A stretch of DNA of 46,217 nt, taken from contig CAYRRA010000006.1 in the NCBI GenBank assembly GCA_964426355.1, positions 1 to 46,217 of the forward strand, given 5' to 3'. Shown here piece after piece: positions 15,779-25,475 of this stretch. Every line of letters begins with the position of its first letter. The stretch's first letter is position 1. Both the position numbers and the translations under genes were made by a program. Source of the stretch: JAJFTV01 sp964426355 (GTDB taxonomy: Bacteria > Chloroflexota > Anaerolineae > Anaerolineales > Anaerolineaceae). The notes under the pieces are model-generated. The model was not told the DNA's origin. It saw only the letters and a program-made list of their open reading frames with translations, and did not search any database.

Positions 15779-16741
15779 CTATTGATAAAGATGGCAAGCA
15801 CACTGGTGGTTTTCCGAAATTTGCACAAGTTCAGGCGGTTTTTGTGAACAAATCGGCATCACATGAGGACAGCGGACATGAAAAGCGCAGCCTGAAGGTA
15901 CATTCATGGGGCTGGGTAGTTCTCCTTGCAAAATGATCCGATTCTTTTTTGCGCCTACCCTTGGAATTGGCATTGCCGAAAGTAGCGCTTGCGAATAAGG
16001 GTGAAGAGGATTGTCATACAATTCTGATTCGTTCGCGGTCTCTACCATTTTCCCTAAATACATTACGCCAATGCGATCAGAAATGTGTCGAACAACGGAT
16101 AAGTCATGAGAGATAAACAGGTACGTGAGGTTTAACTGCGCTTTGAGATTATCTAATAAATTCAAAACTTGTGATTGAACGGACACATCAAGGGCTGAAA
16201 CGGGCTCATCACAGACAATGAAGTTCGGTCTCATCACCAAAGCGCGGGCAATCGATATCCTTTGCCGTTGACCGCCAGAAAATTCGTGGGGGTAGCGGTG
16301 TGTATGGAAGGGCTTCAAACCTACCATACCAAGCACTTCTTTAACCCATTCCTCTGCTTCATTTGAGGACATAAGTTTGTGAGCTAACAACGGTTCTTTC
16401 AATAACGTTCCGATTGCCATACGGGGATTTAGAGAAGAATACGGGTCTTGAAAGATAATTTGCATCCTTTGCCGGATTTTCATCATCTCTTTTTTTCTTA
16501 ACTGGCTCAGGTCGGTACCTTCAAAAATAATCTTCCCATCTGTTGGCGGAATTATTTTAAGCAGACATTTTCCCAACGTGGTTTTGCCACAACCCGATTC
16601 GCCTACCAAACCAAAAGTTTCACCTTTGCGAATAGTAAGATTTACATCATCCAACGCTTTTACAAAACGTTCAGAGGAAGAAAACAGTTTTTCGCGAACC
16701 GGATAATACTTCTTCAGGTTAAAGATTTCTACTTCATTCAT
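15779..16741 (-). CDS. Peptide-type ABC transporter ATP-binding protein (DppF/OppF)
   Basis: 320 residues from ATG 16741, with GAGAGG just upstream; a GTG at 16747 is inside the SD. Walker A GESGCGKTT, signature FSGGQRQR, Walker B FIVCDEPVSALD and the H-loop ISHDLS are complete. The C-terminus has the oligopeptide-transporter Cys-rich motif (GCAFHVRCP, then MPICS), as in OppF/DppF. It overlaps the DppD-like gene by 8 nt. It is the second of two ATPases that power the B-C permease pair. Confidence 0.93.
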   Translation of the reverse strand: MNEVEIFNLKKYYPVREKLFSSSERFVKALDDVNLTIRKGETFGLVGESGCGKTTLGKCLLKIIPPTDGKIIFEGTDLSQLRKKEMMKIRQRMQIIFQDPYSSLNPRMAIGTLLKEPLLAHKLMSSNEAEEWVKEVLGMVGLKPFHTHRYPHEFSGGQRQRISIARALVMRPNFIVCDEPVSALDVSVQSQVLNLLDNLKAQLNLTYLFISHDLSVVRHISDRIGVMYLGKMVETANESELYDNPLHPYSQALLSAMPIPRVGAKKNRIILQGELPSPMNVPSGCAFHVRCPHVMPICSQKPPELVQISENHQCACHLYQ

Positions 16742-17723
16742 TCGCACCTCTCCCCAATGGAAAGAAACATCTTACCTTACGTCCAAATTCAATCTCGGTC
16801 ATATCAGGAACTTCCACTATACAGCGTTCTTGTGCAAAGGGGCAGCGCGGACTGAATCGGCAGCCCTTAGGAAAGAATAACGGGCTGGGGACAACCCCTG
16901 GAATGACATTGAGTTGACTGCCTTTTTGTTCACCGGAAGGGATGGATCGCAGTAAACCATAGGTGTAGGGATGAGCTGCCTGGGTAAACACGGCTTCAAC
17001 AGGTGCTTCCTCTACGATCTGTCCGGCATACATCACCATTACACGTTGAGCGACTTCTGCAACAATACCCATGTTGTGTGTGATGAGGAGCATAGCCATA
17101 TTGCGCTCTTTTTGGATTCTGGCGATCAGATCAAGTATCTGCGCCTGAATCGTCACATCCAGGGCTGTTGTCGGTTCATCTGCAATAAGAATATTGGGAT
17201 CGCAACTCAACGCCATGGCAATCATAACGCGCTGGCGCATACCGCCAGACATCTGATGGGGATAATCATCTACCCGCGCCGCTGCGTCCGGAATACCCAC
17301 GTCATCGAGCTGTTTTATCACCATCTGTCTTGTATCTTTTATTTTGATATGTCGATGGGTCTCCAGCGCTTCACCAATCTGGAAGCCTACTGACATCAGA
17401 GGGTTAAGGCTCGTCATGGGTTCTTGAAATATCATTGAAATCTCATTCCCCCTGATTTGACGCATTTCTTGATCGCTCAATTTTTGCAGGTCCAGGTCGC
17501 CAAAACGAATGGAATCGGCTCGAATCACTGCTGGCGGTATCTCCAACAAGCGAAGGATGGACAGAGCGGTTACACTCTTTCCACAGCCTGATTCCCCAAC
17601 AAGTGCAACCGATTCGCCACGCTGGATATCAAAACTGACACCGTCTACTGCTGGGATTAACCCATATTGGCTTTGGAAGCCTGTATGCAGATTTTTTATT
17701 TCCAATAAAATGTCTTTAGCCAT
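16734..17723 (-). CDS. Peptide-type ABC transporter ATP-binding protein (DppD/OppD)
   Basis: 329 residues. Walker A GESGCGKS, signature MSGGMRQR, Walker B ILIADEPTTALD, and H-loop ITHNMG are complete, followed by the C-terminal Cys cluster (GCRFSPRCPFAQERC) that can hold an Fe-S cluster in this family. GGAGG-type SD precedes the start. It is followed directly by its partner ATPase with overlapping ends and preceded by the DppC-like permease 11 nt away. The cluster order B-C-D-F is the usual Dpp/Opp order. Confidence 0.93.
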   Translation of the reverse strand: MAKDILLEIKNLHTGFQSQYGLIPAVDGVSFDIQRGESVALVGESGCGKSVTALSILRLLEIPPAVIRADSIRFGDLDLQKLSDQEMRQIRGNEISMIFQEPMTSLNPLMSVGFQIGEALETHRHIKIKDTRQMVIKQLDDVGIPDAAARVDDYPHQMSGGMRQRVMIAMALSCDPNILIADEPTTALDVTIQAQILDLIARIQKERNMAMLLITHNMGIVAEVAQRVMVMYAGQIVEEAPVEAVFTQAAHPYTYGLLRSIPSGEQKGSQLNVIPGVVPSPLFFPKGCRFSPRCPFAQERCIVEVPDMTEIEFGRKVRCFFPLGRGANE

Positions 17724-17734
17724 ACCACCTCCGA

Positions 17735-18658
17735 TCAGTTCATTGCTCGCGGATCCAGTGCATCGCGAAGACCATCGCCCATAAAGTTAAGCGCCAACGC
17801 AATGATTGAGATCAAGAGACCTGGAAAAATCGATAACCAGGGTGCAGACGTAATGTAAGGTTGGGCTAGTTTTAGCATACTTCCCCAACTCGCCATGGGT
17901 TCTTGAATTCCCATCCCCAGGTACGACAAACCCGATTCCGCCAGGATATTTCCCGCCACCGACATCGTTGCGCTGACAATGACCGGCATGAGAGAGTTCG
18001 GCAGTAAATGGCGGAATATGATGGTCGCGTCCGATAACCCAAGCCCGACTGCTGCTTCCACAAATTCCTGTGACCGTAAGGAAAGGAATTGGGCACGAGT
18101 CTGGCGCGCCAATCCCATCCATCCAAAAAGACCAAGAACGAAAATAACATTCGTGGTGTTCGGAGATAACAAGGCATTTACGGTGAGGAGGAGGAAAAAG
18201 GTGGGAACACATGTCAGCATCTCGATGAACCGACTGATGACCATATCTACTTTACCGCCGTAGTAGCCTGCCAGGCATCCCAACGGCACGCCAATCAATA
18301 TCGAAATTATCGTGGCAGCAAACCCCACCAGCAAAGAAGTCCGTCCCCCGTAGACGCAACGGCTAAAATAGTCTCTTCCCAAACCATCTGTGCCAAAAAT
18401 GAACTGGCTGTCGGGTGGAATGGGTTTACCATATTCGATAATCTCGATATGCAGTTCATCCGGTGGATAAGGTGTTAATACAGGTGCAAATACCGCAAAT
18501 ATCACAAAGATCAATAACACGACGGTTCCGAAAATTGCCAGTTTATGCCGCCGATAACGTCTCCAGACCAGCGACCAGAACCCTTCCACCTTTTCGGAGA
18601 AAAATTTGTCTTCGTCAGCAAAATCAAGCGTGACAGGAGTTTTAGATAATGCAGTCAT
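17735..18658 (-). CDS. Peptide-type ABC transporter permease (DppC/OppC)
   Basis: 307 residues. A cytoplasmic N-terminus of about 35 residues leads into a first helix (LAIFGTVVLLIFVIFAVFAP), typical of OppC, then the region facing out with FGTDGLGRDYFSR, the hallmark of this subunit. Five further helices follow, with the EAA loop around EFVEAAVGLGLSDATIIFRH that docks with the ATPases. GAGGT lies about 9 nt before the start. It ends 11 nt before the DppD-like gene. Confidence 0.93.
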   Translation of the reverse strand: MTALSKTPVTLDFADEDKFFSEKVEGFWSLVWRRYRRHKLAIFGTVVLLIFVIFAVFAPVLTPYPPDELHIEIIEYGKPIPPDSQFIFGTDGLGRDYFSRCVYGGRTSLLVGFAATIISILIGVPLGCLAGYYGGKVDMVISRFIEMLTCVPTFFLLLTVNALLSPNTTNVIFVLGLFGWMGLARQTRAQFLSLRSQEFVEAAVGLGLSDATIIFRHLLPNSLMPVIVSATMSVAGNILAESGLSYLGMGIQEPMASWGSMLKLAQPYITSAPWLSIFPGLLISIIALALNFMGDGLRDALDPRAMN

Positions 18659-18667
18659 CGCTCTACC

Positions 18668-19642
18668 TCAGTTGTAGCGGATACGTGGGTCAACAAGTGC
18701 ATACGTCACATCAGCGATAAATGTTCCGAGGAGCACAAGGATCGACGAGAAAAGCGTGACAGCCATGATGATTGGATAGTCACGGTTACTGATTGCCATA
18801 AGTCCGAGCCTGCCCATACCCGGCAGCCCAAAAATGCTCTCAATTAGAAAAGCCCCACCAATCAGGTTGGGCAATGACATCCCTAAAATCGTAATAATGG
18901 GAAGCGCAGCATTCCGTAGAGCATGGCGGTATGTGATCTTATTTTCACTCAGCCCCTTGCTCCGGGCTGTGCGGATATAATCTTGCTTTTCCACCTCTAG
19001 AAAAGCTGCTCGTTGGTAGCGAGCCCAACTGCCTATTGACGAGAGAGACATGGCTGTAACAGGAAGGATCAGATGCTTTATTCTGTCCAACAAATCGGCA
19101 AAGAAACCGGGGTTCTGAAGGCTCACATCAATCAGACCTACTGACGGCAGCCACCCCAGTTTGTTTGTAAATAACAGTATTAGCATAATTGCCAGCCAAA
19201 AATTGGGTAAAGATAAACCAATAAAAGCCAATACTGAAAGCAGGTAATCTAAAAACTTGTATTGGTTCAAAGCACAAATGATTCCCACATACATGCCAAT
19301 GACCGCAGAAATCAGCATCGATAAAGATGAAATCAGAACTGTTGTACCAATACGAGTTTGTATCTCGTGTAGTACAGGCTGGCGACTGAACATTGAATAT
19401 CCAAGATTCCCTGTTGCAGTATTCTTCAGCCAAAGAAGATACCGAATGAGGATCGGTTTGTCCAACCCAAGTAGAGCCCGTACCCTTGCCAGTTCCGCTG
19501 CGGTTGGCACGCCCTTTTCAGTGTCGACAAACATCATCACCGGGTCCCCTGGCGCAAGGTTCATCACAAGGAAGGATAAAAGGGTTATCCCTAACAACAT
19601 CGGAAGCATAATCAGTAGTCGCTTGATGAGATATTTTTTCAT
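18668..19642 (-). CDS. Peptide-type ABC transporter permease (DppB/OppB)
   Basis: 324 residues from ATG 19642 (MKKYLIKRL), with GGAGAGG just upstream; an upstream in-frame start at 19684 is unlikely. Six helices, an LAPGDP motif after the first helix (family mark), and the EAA-type loop DYIRTARSKGLSENKITYRHALRN near residue 220. It pairs with the DppC-like subunit 10 nt downstream to form the channel. Confidence 0.93.
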   Translation of the reverse strand: MKKYLIKRLLIMLPMLLGITLLSFLVMNLAPGDPVMMFVDTEKGVPTAAELARVRALLGLDKPILIRYLLWLKNTATGNLGYSMFSRQPVLHEIQTRIGTTVLISSLSMLISAVIGMYVGIICALNQYKFLDYLLSVLAFIGLSLPNFWLAIMLILLFTNKLGWLPSVGLIDVSLQNPGFFADLLDRIKHLILPVTAMSLSSIGSWARYQRAAFLEVEKQDYIRTARSKGLSENKITYRHALRNAALPIITILGMSLPNLIGGAFLIESIFGLPGMGRLGLMAISNRDYPIIMAVTLFSSILVLLGTFIADVTYALVDPRIRYN

Positions 19643-19702
19643 CACCTCTCCAGAAATAGATGTCAGGGGGAACACCCCTGACATCTATTATCAAATTACA
19701 GG

Positions 19703-21421
19703 CTATTTCGTAAGATAAAGTTTTTCCATGTGCAGAAAGCGGAAGTGCACATAACCTACCGGGACGGCTTCATCTATGACCAGGTTCTTGTTGTGAGCAT
19801 AGATTGTATGCCGATACCACAGAGGAATATTGACGACTTCGTCAGCAAGCTTTTTCTGAATCTGCTCGTAAATCGACTTTACTTCCGCTTCATCAATCGA
19901 GGCGATGGCTGATTGAAAGAGCCCTTTTATCTCTTCGTTCTCGAACAACATGATGTTTTCAACAGCGGTTGTACCAAATATCCATTGGTACCGCATTGGG
20001 TCTGGACCCATGGTTGTCCCTGAATTGAAAAGAACATAATCATGCGTATTCCATAAGTCATTCAGGGTGGCATCATCCGGGATCTTTGGAGTGAGTTTTA
20101 TGCCAGCTTCCTGAAATACGGGGGTCATAATCAAAATTGCAATTCCAGCCTGTGCGGCAGTGTTTGTATAATAAACCTCAAACTCGAGTTTTTCTCCGTC
20201 CTTCTGATATATTCCATCATCTCCCATGACATAGCCTGCTTCTTCTAACAATGCTTTTGCTTTTTCAATGTTGAAGTCATATTGCTTGTAGGGGTCAGCG
20301 ATGTAGTAAAAGTCGGTTGGGGCGAAGTCGGAGTAAGCAGGGTCTGCAAAGCCACGCATTGCCTGTTCAACGTATACTTCGCGCTGCATCAGGTGGGCAA
20401 AGGCTTTCCGCACTCTAACATCCTGGAAGTGCGTTACGGACAGGTTGAAATACAGGCGGTTTACGTTGCCGCTGGGTCCTTGCCAGATGGCGACGTTCGG
20501 ATTACTGAGCATTTGTTCGGCACTTGTGGCATCCACTGTCACGCAATCTACCTGCCCGGAATCCAGGGCGGCATTGGCTGCTGTGCTGTCACCAATAATG
20601 CGGTAATAGATGGTATCCAGATAGGGTTTCCCGCCGTAGTAATCATCAAAACGGTCAAAACGAATATATTCACCGACCTTGTATTCGGTCATTTTGAAAG
20701 GACCGCAACCAATCATCAAACGTCCTTCAGGCGCCTTAGAAAAATTCGCTGGATCCACATTCTCCCAAATGTGCTTAGGTATAATGTTCACCCATTCTGC
20801 AAGTTCTGAGGTGTTTGCTTGGGGAGTGGTGACGGTATAGGTTAAACGGTCGACAACTTCATAAACTTTGTCGGTGGTGGGTGGTTGACCATCCAGGATA
20901 TCGAGGTTGGGGTCTGACAGATATTGAAAGGTGAATACCACGTCCTCGGCAGTGAGTGGCTCGCCGTCATGCCATTTAATGCCATCACGCACTTTCATGG
21001 TCCACACCTTACTATCATCACTCTGCTCCCAACTCTCGAGGATGCGTCCTTCATATAAACCTGTGTTGGGGTTATAGAGAGTCAACCAGTCAGAGGTTGC
21101 CATCATAATTTGAACGTCAATATTTCCCCCTTGTGAAGCATTGTAATTAATGTTTAATGGATCGCTTGCAATAACGAAGGTAGCTGTGCCACCATACCTG
21201 GCAGCTTCAGGGTCTACGGCTTCTGTCTCACCTTCTGTAGAGACTTCCCGACCTTCTTCAGGTGATTCTGCTTCGGTTGTCTCCGGAGCGATTTCCTTGC
21301 TCTCCACGGGGGCGGCTGGTTCCTGCGTTACCTCAGGTCTGGGGGCACACGCAGAAAGGGCAGCAGCTATCATGAAGATAGCAAGGAAGATTGACACGAT
21401 ACGACTTGATTTTGTTTTCAC
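19703..21421 (-). CDS. ABC transporter solute-binding lipoprotein, family 5
   Basis: 572 residues from GTG 21421, chosen because GAAAGG lies about 10 nt upstream and because a signal peptide then starts at once; an ATG at 21517 would bury it. A basic start, a hydrophobic run and a lipobox (LSACA) are followed by a Glu/Thr/Pro-rich tether of about 40 residues. The mature part is a family-5 binding domain (ATFVIASDPLNINYN, VWTMKVRDGIKWHDGEPLTAEDVVFTF). It is the outer receptor of the B-C-D-F transporter that follows, and lies 13 nt after the first esterase-like gene. Ligand unknown: peptide, opine, or another amino-containing compound. Confidence 0.9.
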   Translation of the reverse strand: MKTKSSRIVSIFLAIFMIAAALSACAPRPEVTQEPAAPVESKEIAPETTEAESPEEGREVSTEGETEAVDPEAARYGGTATFVIASDPLNINYNASQGGNIDVQIMMATSDWLTLYNPNTGLYEGRILESWEQSDDSKVWTMKVRDGIKWHDGEPLTAEDVVFTFQYLSDPNLDILDGQPPTTDKVYEVVDRLTYTVTTPQANTSELAEWVNIIPKHIWENVDPANFSKAPEGRLMIGCGPFKMTEYKVGEYIRFDRFDDYYGGKPYLDTIYYRIIGDSTAANAALDSGQVDCVTVDATSAEQMLSNPNVAIWQGPSGNVNRLYFNLSVTHFQDVRVRKAFAHLMQREVYVEQAMRGFADPAYSDFAPTDFYYIADPYKQYDFNIEKAKALLEEAGYVMGDDGIYQKDGEKLEFEVYYTNTAAQAGIAILIMTPVFQEAGIKLTPKIPDDATLNDLWNTHDYVLFNSGTTMGPDPMRYQWIFGTTAVENIMLFENEEIKGLFQSAIASIDEAEVKSIYEQIQKKLADEVVNIPLWYRHTIYAHNKNLVIDEAVPVGYVHFRFLHMEKLYLTK

Positions 21422-21434
21422 GATACTTTTCCTT

Positions 21435-22700
21435 TCATTTTGATTTTTGACCTTTGATTCGAATACCTGTTGGAGTTGGCTGAGCTCGCGTGGTATTTTG
21501 AATATGGAATATCCCATCGAATTGTTTCCCTAAAATGACTTTGCCAAACAGATCAGCATCTTCCGGTTTATCCTCAAAGGGAATGAATCCCCCACCAGCG
21601 CCGAAAAGCTGTTTTTCTTGCTGCAAACCCCACTCCTGGAAGGAGGGACAATGCTTTATCGATCTAAAATCCAAGAAGAAGTCATGGTCGCTAAATGACT
21701 TCAAATCATTCTCCCAAAAACCTTTGCGCGGTTCCCCTACCTGGAATTCCATCAAATCACCCATTTCAAATCGATTGTTATCTTCAGATAGAATCAGCCG
21801 CGACTGGAACCCTCCACGTGTAAATGTGAGTGCAGCAGGATAATATAAATCTCCAAAAGCCTCCCTCAGACGGTAGCCCATGTTCTTCCAACTTTCATCC
21901 ACGGCAAGATGGGCATTGTGAGCCCAGATAACCACCTTCGTATCAATTGGCAGCTTATGGATCATGTCAAGAATATTTTCTGCCATGAATTTGTCCCGTG
22001 CTACCAGTTCACCGGGTTGCAGCTTCATACCCGCAAAATCTTGCCAAAGCATTTCAGTGCAATGCAGCAGCAGTTCCAAACCTTTTTGTCCCACAAAAGC
22101 GCGAATTTCCTGATCATGTGCAGCCACCGTACCGTGCAGAGCCAGGATCACATTCCCCAGCCAACCTTTTTCATCTTCTGTGAGCGAATCTTTGCCAAGA
22201 AGTTGTTGAATTCGGTCCAGGTCAGCCTCAATCAGGTATTCAACGGGCATAAGCCGCCGAATATATTGAAACGCCTCATCAACCGGTTTAATGTCATAGC
22301 CAATGAATTGGCACATTTGCTCTCTTGAGCATGTCAGGTTATGCTGCCGCATCCATTCAATCAAACCGGTGACTTCCTCCGTGTCCCAGGTCCAATATCC
22401 CTGGCTGGCGAGCGCTGCTGCCCGGTTACCTTTGCCATACAGCACATAATCGTTGATGTTTTGGCAAGGCAAACTGCCTGCTTCGATGGAGAAAACTCTA
22501 TAGCCCATCTCTTTCACCAGAAAGGCTAACATGCGATGCTTCAATTGGAAGAATTCTCTTGTTCCATGAGTACTTTCACCCAATCCGATGTACCGGACTT
22601 TGGCGAAGGTCTTTTTCAATGGCTCCAGATCGGTAAAATCTTCCAGTTCAGTAACCGAACGTATGGGTACGATGTTTTCAAACCAACTCATTTGATCCAT
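21435..22700 (-). CDS. Erythromycin esterase family protein (copy 1)
   Basis: 421 residues; AAGGAG lies 6 nt before ATG 22700. It belongs to the erythromycin-esterase-like superfamily. Key residues match the family: Glu42 and His45 in GLGESTHGTREFF, Glu73 in SIEAG, and a WAHNAH motif (His261, His264) preceded by RDKFMAENI. There is no signal peptide. In Ere enzymes these residues open the macrolactone ring, but most members act on unknown esters. It is a tandem paralogue of the gene at 22713 (12-nt gap) and precedes the transporter genes, so it probably acts on the imported ligand. Confidence 0.85.
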   Translation of the reverse strand: MDQMSWFENIVPIRSVTELEDFTDLEPLKKTFAKVRYIGLGESTHGTREFFQLKHRMLAFLVKEMGYRVFSIEAGSLPCQNINDYVLYGKGNRAAALASQGYWTWDTEEVTGLIEWMRQHNLTCSREQMCQFIGYDIKPVDEAFQYIRRLMPVEYLIEADLDRIQQLLGKDSLTEDEKGWLGNVILALHGTVAAHDQEIRAFVGQKGLELLLHCTEMLWQDFAGMKLQPGELVARDKFMAENILDMIHKLPIDTKVVIWAHNAHLAVDESWKNMGYRLREAFGDLYYPAALTFTRGGFQSRLILSEDNNRFEMGDLMEFQVGEPRKGFWENDLKSFSDHDFFLDFRSIKHCPSFQEWGLQQEKQLFGAGGGFIPFEDKPEDADLFGKVILGKQFDGIFHIQNTTRAQPTPTGIRIKGQKSK

Positions 22701-22712
22701 AATTTCTCCTTC

Positions 22713-23957
22713 CTATCGTTGACCGGGTAGATTGGGGCGTGCTCGTTGTACCTGTCCTAAATAGAAGACCCCATCATATTGATGCGCAAGGGATTGTGAG
22801 TTAATAAAATGCTTCTGGTATTCTTCATCACTTAGATCTGTGGCGTAGGCTGAGCCTATCATGAGGGTAGGTTTGATTCTGTCTGCCCATTCATAAAAGC
22901 CTTGACGATCCATACATCCTTTACGGAGCTGAAGATACCAGTTCTGTTTCCCAAAGGATGCAAAAAGTTCTTCCTCCCAGGATCCCGGATAAGGCTCTTT
23001 TCTCATGAAGCTCTTCAATTCCATGGTTTGCATATCGCGCGACTGGAACCCTCCTGCGCCTATAAAGACACCGGCAGAATAATATTGATTGCCAAACTTT
23101 TTCCGTAGATGCCATCCGAGGCTTTTCATTTTTGCGTCAATCGTAATATGTCCATTGTGCGCCCAAACGATGATTTTCTCCTTTGGGTGTTCTTCCAGGA
23201 TACGCATTATGTTTCTTGCCATGAATTCATCGCGCAATCCATAATCAGGCAATTCTGTTTTTATTTGAAGCTCTTCGATGGCGCGAACGTATTGGCTGAT
23301 ATACCTGGCGTCTTCTAAAGCTAGTTGTAATGCGGTTTCTGAACAAAATTGACGTAAATCATGCTGATGAAGGGTAAGCCATCCAAGCAGCCACTGAAAA
23401 TCGGGCAGGTCCTGAGGCTGGTTGTGATACCAGATAACATCCCGGCAGGCTGCGATAATCTCTAACGCGTGATCTGTTCCTGGAATAGCCCGACCAAGAA
23501 GCAGGCGGCGCAAGTGATCGCAAGCTCCTTCAATCGGTTTCATGTCGAACCCGGCAAAACTACATTCTTCTCCCTTTTCACAATTCAAGTTATAGGAGCG
23601 CATCCATTCGAGCAAATCCATTACCTCAATGGTGTCCCATGTCCAATAGCTCTGGCTGGTCAATGCCTTGTTGGGGTCGCCCTTGCCATTGCTGATATAT
23701 GCGTCGATATTCCGGCACGGCTCTAACCCTGCCTCAAGCGAAACCACACGGAAACCCAGTTTTCGAACAAGGTAAGAGATCATTCTGTGTTTTAACTGGA
23801 AGATTTCTCGTGAACCGTGCGTGGATTCACCCAGGGCAACAATTCTCACGCCTCGCATTTCTTCGTCAAAAAATGCCAGGTCTGTATCTTCGTTGTCTGA
23901 TACAACTGTGCGCAGTTTCTTTGCGTACTCTTTCCAGGGAAATGAAGCAAGTGTCAT
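22713..23957 (-). CDS. Erythromycin esterase family protein (copy 2)
   Basis: 414 residues. Same motifs as its neighbour: Glu44 and His47 in ALGESTHGSREIF, Glu76 in SLEAG, the stretch SYWTWDTIEVMDLLEWM, RDEFMARNIM, and VWAHNGHI. The SD is GAGAGG. The two copies keep the same motif spacing but differ through much of the middle (about 130-220) and the C-terminus, so the duplication is old and the substrates may differ. The 148 nt before it hold the stop and hairpin of the amidohydrolase gene and perhaps a promoter, none clear. Confidence 0.85.
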   Translation of the reverse strand: MTLASFPWKEYAKKLRTVVSDNEDTDLAFFDEEMRGVRIVALGESTHGSREIFQLKHRMISYLVRKLGFRVVSLEAGLEPCRNIDAYISNGKGDPNKALTSQSYWTWDTIEVMDLLEWMRSYNLNCEKGEECSFAGFDMKPIEGACDHLRRLLLGRAIPGTDHALEIIAACRDVIWYHNQPQDLPDFQWLLGWLTLHQHDLRQFCSETALQLALEDARYISQYVRAIEELQIKTELPDYGLRDEFMARNIMRILEEHPKEKIIVWAHNGHITIDAKMKSLGWHLRKKFGNQYYSAGVFIGAGGFQSRDMQTMELKSFMRKEPYPGSWEEELFASFGKQNWYLQLRKGCMDRQGFYEWADRIKPTLMIGSAYATDLSDEEYQKHFINSQSLAHQYDGVFYLGQVQRARPNLPGQR

Positions 23958-24091
23958 TCGTTATCCTCTCTTTTTGGGTGTTCTGTACACGTATCGAGTG
24001 CGTATTCCAAAGGAATGGTTGATTTTGTGTCGATTTACAAAAATTCGATATGCTTAAAGAAAGCAGCCTTTGATACGCATAATGAAGAAGT

Positions 24092-24114
24092 ATCGGGTAA
24101 CCAGGCTACCCGAT
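24092..24114 (-). terminator. Hairpin overlapping the amidohydrolase stop codon
   Basis: ATCGGGTA and TACCCGAT (24092-24099 / 24107-24114) form an 8-bp stem with a 7-nt loop. The stop codon TAG (24108-24106) lies in it. On the - strand it is followed by a pyrimidine-rich ACTTCTTC rather than a clean T-tract, so it may only attenuate transcription into the esterase genes. Confidence 0.5.
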
Positions 24115-25404
24115 TTGTCCAACGGCGGATGCTCGTAAAGTGTCCGGGTTATGCATACACCCCGCTTTCCACACTAATTTGACCGTCTCCAGATGGTGAA
24201 TATTGACCAGTGGGTCTTTTTCCATCAATACCAGGTCAGCCTGTTTTCCCGTGGAGATGGAGCCTGTCACTGAATCAATTCCCAACTCCATAGCAGCTTC
24301 GATGGTCAGCGCTCTTAACACAGCCTGTTCCGGTAACCCACATGCCACCAAATTCGCTGCTTCCCACACAAGGGCTTTTCCGGGCAAGATCAATGGATAC
24401 GAAGGGTCTGTACCACAAAAGATACGTGCGCCTTGCCGGTACAAATCTCCCACAAACTGGCGTTGTTTGTTAATCAGGCGCTCCTGCTGGTCAAAAGCTT
24501 GCGCGTCGCTATCCATTGTTTTGCGTAATTCGCGCTGCTTTGCACACGCCTCAGGGGTAAGATACTGCCAGGCATCGATCTGATCCAGCCAATCCGTATA
24601 GACTGAACCATTTAGCATAAAAGTAAGCATCGTTGGCGTTACGGCTGTACGGTGCTCAACAATCACATCCTGTACTTTTCTGACAATTTCTGAATGAATA
24701 TCCAACTCTTCCAGCCCTTTGGTATCTACGGATGGAGATGGGTGGCTATGAAATTCCTGGATGGTGTAAACACCGTGTTCGGTACCATCCAATCCGGCTT
24801 CAATAGCGTCGATAGTAGGGCTCATTCCAAGATGACCGTATACCTTTTTGCCTTTGGCATGCCCCAGCCGGCACACTTCGCGGATCCAGTCTGTTGGCAT
24901 ACTGCTATATACTTTGAAAAAGTCAGAAATCTGGTCCCTTTCGTCAAAGCAATCTTGAATCGCCTCAATCGAAGGACTGGGGTTGAACCATTTGATGATG
25001 CTGGGAACCTGGTCAAAATACCATCCGCCAGTCATTATCCGAGGACCAATGGTTTTTCCGATCTCGATGGATTGCTTCCATTCCCAGGTCACTTCAGGCT
25101 CAAACTCGCCCGGTGTACGCACGGTAGTGATACCACCTGCCAGGTACAATGGGCAGTATCCCTTGTGTTGGCTGCGCATTTCATTGTTGGCGCGCCCGTA
25201 AAAATGTCCATGCATCTCTATGAGACCCGGGAGAAGATACCCTCCATTTCCATTTATCCGGATCACATCCGGACCTAGACTGGCTTCCGGCGCGTTAATG
25301 GAATGAATCAACCGGTTTTGAATGAGAACGGAGCAATTGGGTAGCCATGCGTTGCATTCGGGGGAGAGAACGTGAACGTTGTAAATGTGGTTAGCGGAAG
25401 CCAT
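24106..25404 (-). CDS. Metal-dependent amidohydrolase (imidazolonepropionase/prolidase-like)
   Basis: 432 residues; GGAG lies about 8 nt before ATG 25404. It is an amidohydrolase-superfamily TIM barrel with a full binuclear site: HGH (His65, His67), Lys164 in FFKVYS as the likely carboxylated lysine, His191 (YGHLG), His210 (TEHG) and Asp333 (GTDPS). N- and C-terminal strands form the usual composite beta sandwich (GYLLPGLIEMHGH; GKQADLVLME). Lys-carboxylated members of this type include prolidase-like and dipeptidase-like enzymes, which fits a peptide-type transporter in the same cluster. Direct GntR control is suggested by a shared TGATATATC site just upstream. Confidence 0.85.
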   Translation of the reverse strand: MASANHIYNVHVLSPECNAWLPNCSVLIQNRLIHSINAPEASLGPDVIRINGNGGYLLPGLIEMHGHFYGRANNEMRSQHKGYCPLYLAGGITTVRTPGEFEPEVTWEWKQSIEIGKTIGPRIMTGGWYFDQVPSIIKWFNPSPSIEAIQDCFDERDQISDFFKVYSSMPTDWIREVCRLGHAKGKKVYGHLGMSPTIDAIEAGLDGTEHGVYTIQEFHSHPSPSVDTKGLEELDIHSEIVRKVQDVIVEHRTAVTPTMLTFMLNGSVYTDWLDQIDAWQYLTPEACAKQRELRKTMDSDAQAFDQQERLINKQRQFVGDLYRQGARIFCGTDPSYPLILPGKALVWEAANLVACGLPEQAVLRALTIEAAMELGIDSVTGSISTGKQADLVLMEKDPLVNIHHLETVKLVWKAGCMHNPDTLRASAVGQIG

Positions 25405-25437
25405 TGGTATCTCCTGTGCATTTTATTGTAATATCTG

Positions 25438-25447
25438 TGATATATCT
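25438..25447. promoter_or_regulatory. Candidate GntR operator upstream of the amidohydrolase gene
   Basis: TGATATATCT shares nine of ten bases with the perfect palindrome TGATATATCA upstream of the GntR gene (26099-26108). It lies about 34 nt before the amidohydrolase start, in the 71-nt gap after the GntR gene. Confidence 0.45.
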
Positions 25448-25475
25448 GATAGAGAAAAAAAAATAATCCAATCCT

